DNA of 14,884 nucleotides from a bacterium Ga0077546. GTDB taxonomy: Bacteria > Cyanobacteriota > Vampirovibrionia > Obscuribacterales > Obscuribacteraceae. The position numbers were made by a program, and so were the translations under genes. Positions 14,042 through 14,884 of the stretch are shown here, piece after piece. The stretch covers positions 1 to 14,884 of the forward strand of contig LNEX01000405.1 of NCBI GenBank assembly GCA_001464165.1. The letters are read 5' to 3'. Each line of letters starts with the position of its first letter. Position 1 is the first letter of the stretch. The notes beneath the pieces are model-generated. The model worked only from the letters and a program-made list of their open reading frames with translations, was not told the origin of the DNA and did no database searches.

Positions 14042-14822
14042 TCTTCAGGTAAATCCTCAGCATCACGCACAAGGCTATTCCCATTGTACCTGCGCTGACC
14101 AAAAGCGGAATAGGGATATTCATGTAGTTGGCAATGCTGTCGACTCGTAGAGGCTCAATCAGCACGCGACCTAGTGAATAGCCAGCAAGATAAGTGCAGC
14201 TTGTCATTCCGGGATATTTGCTAGCTTTGGGAGCAACACCAAAGTAGAGTAAGAGAAAAAGTAAAAAGTTCCAGATGCTCTCATAAAGAAAAGTTGGGTG
14301 GAAATAACTGAAAGTGCGGTACTCCATCGGTCTTGAGTCAGTTGGAATAAATAGTTGGAGGAAAAAATCGTCGCTAACAGGATGACCAAAGGCTTCAGAA
14401 TTGAAAAAATTGCCCCAGCGCCCAACTGCCTGCGCTAAAGGCATAGAGGCAAAGAGAATGTCGGCATAGGCAAGAATGGGCAGCTTTTCTCTTTTGAGAT
14501 AAATATAAGCGGCAATGATGCCACCAATAAGGCCACCATGAATAGACAATCCCCCTTTCCATGTAGCGAGAATCTCGCCTGGATGAAGGAGAAAATAGCT
14601 AGGGTTAAGAGCGGCGTAGTAAAGCCGGGCGCCTAATACACCAGCTATAAAACAGATTAGCGAGAGATTGATTAGCTTGTCGCCATCTAGCCCGCGAGCT
14701 TTGCACATTTTCACTGCGGCAAAAACTGTGAGCATAAAGCCGGCAGCTATCATCACCCCATACCAGCGCACAGTGAGCGGGCCTAGCTGGCAAAGTATGG
14801 GGCCGGGTGATTGAAATACCAT
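14022..14822 (-). CDS. lgt: prolipoprotein diacylglyceryl transferase
   Basis: Inner-membrane enzyme that moves diacylglycerol from phosphatidylglycerol to the lipobox cysteine of prelipoproteins, the first step of lipoprotein maturation. 266 residues with about seven hydrophobic segments, a normal length. The start ATG 14822 gives the family opening (LGPLTVRWYGVMIAAGF). Motifs: GLSIHGGLIGG (H95), the Lgt signature GRWGNFFNSEAFG (134-146; R135, N137, E143), HPTFLYES (175-182) and GYSLGRVLIEPLRVDS (214-229), all expected for activity. No strong ribosome site is visible. An upstream gene ends 10 nt before it, and paralogue A begins inside its last codons, so it sits mid-operon. A lipoprotein substrate is also encoded in this window (starting 3067). 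Confidence 0.96.
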   Translation of the reverse strand: MVFQSPGPILCQLGPLTVRWYGVMIAAGFMLTVFAAVKMCKARGLDGDKLINLSLICFIAGVLGARLYYAALNPSYFLLHPGEILATWKGGLSIHGGLIGGIIAAYIYLKREKLPILAYADILFASMPLAQAVGRWGNFFNSEAFGHPVSDDFFLQLFIPTDSRPMEYRTFSYFHPTFLYESIWNFLLFLLLYFGVAPKASKYPGMTSCTYLAGYSLGRVLIEPLRVDSIANYMNIPIPLLVSAGTMGIALCVMLRIYLKNVGNTD

Positions 14823-14832
14823 AGGTTATTGG

Positions 14833-14883
14833 CTAATAGGGTGCCTGGCCGTTGGGATACTTGTCGCCGTAGACGTCTCTGGG
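14833..14883 (-). CDS. C-terminal end of an unidentified gene upstream of lgt
   Basis: The frame entering from the right edge reads PRDVYGDKYPNGQAPY and stops at TAG 14833, 10 nt before the lgt start. The tail is polar and Tyr/Pro-rich; too little is left to name the family. The tight spacing suggests it is co-transcribed with lgt. The other frames give no better tail. Confidence 0.5.
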   Translation of the reverse strand, partial: PRDVYGDKYPNGQAPY

Positions 14884-14884
14884 C

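Overview
The window (moderate GC by eye) reads like the chromosome of a Gram-negative-type bacterium. It carries a long-form ribosome hibernation factor, lgt, a TonB-C-like domain, a lipoprotein with an SLH-like tail, and very long TPR proteins. Together these suggest a deep-branching lineage of the Cyanobacteria/Melainabacteria kind (for example Obscuribacter-like). That placement is inference; no 16S or other taxonomic marker is present.

Layout, left to right. The window opens with the last codons of mnmA (tRNA 2-thiouridylase). A secreted zinc amidase (peptidoglycan hydrolase) follows, with a Ser/Arg-rich linker containing a 17+17 bp inverted repeat. On the minus strand lie a wrecked thpR (RNA 2',3'-cyclic phosphodiesterase) with its middle deleted and a small multi-pass membrane protein. 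On the plus strand come a lipoprotein with a glycoside-hydrolase-like TIM barrel and an SLH-like tail, a long-form hpf with a clear terminator, and kptA (RNA 2'-phosphotransferase). The kptA-TPR spacer is not empty: the minus strand holds a frameshifted, acidic-repeat-bearing reading frame of unknown family.

Next come a short TPR gene cut off by one in-frame TAA from a TonB-C-like tail, a perfect 36-bp palindrome over the end of that tail, a possible 59-aa membrane peptide, and a 1259-aa secreted TPR protein. The large protein contains three 219-221-residue super-repeats plus part of a fourth, and its N-terminal region is paralogous to the short TPR gene. An orphan gene (possibly LolA-like) then converges, with no spacer at all, on a minus-strand operon. 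That operon, in transcription order, is an unidentified gene (3' end only), lgt, and two secreted paralogues of unknown function, with a 20-nt overlap and a TAG-ATG junction.

The common threads are the cell envelope (amidase, SLH-like lipoprotein, lgt, secreted TPR and paralogue proteins) and RNA/translation (mnmA, hpf, kptA, thpR remnant). Three loci look recently broken by three different routes: internal deletion, frameshift and nonsense mutation. That is either real gene decay or assembly error, and it is the first thing to check. No CRISPR array, transposase, tRNA, rRNA or phage gene was recognised.
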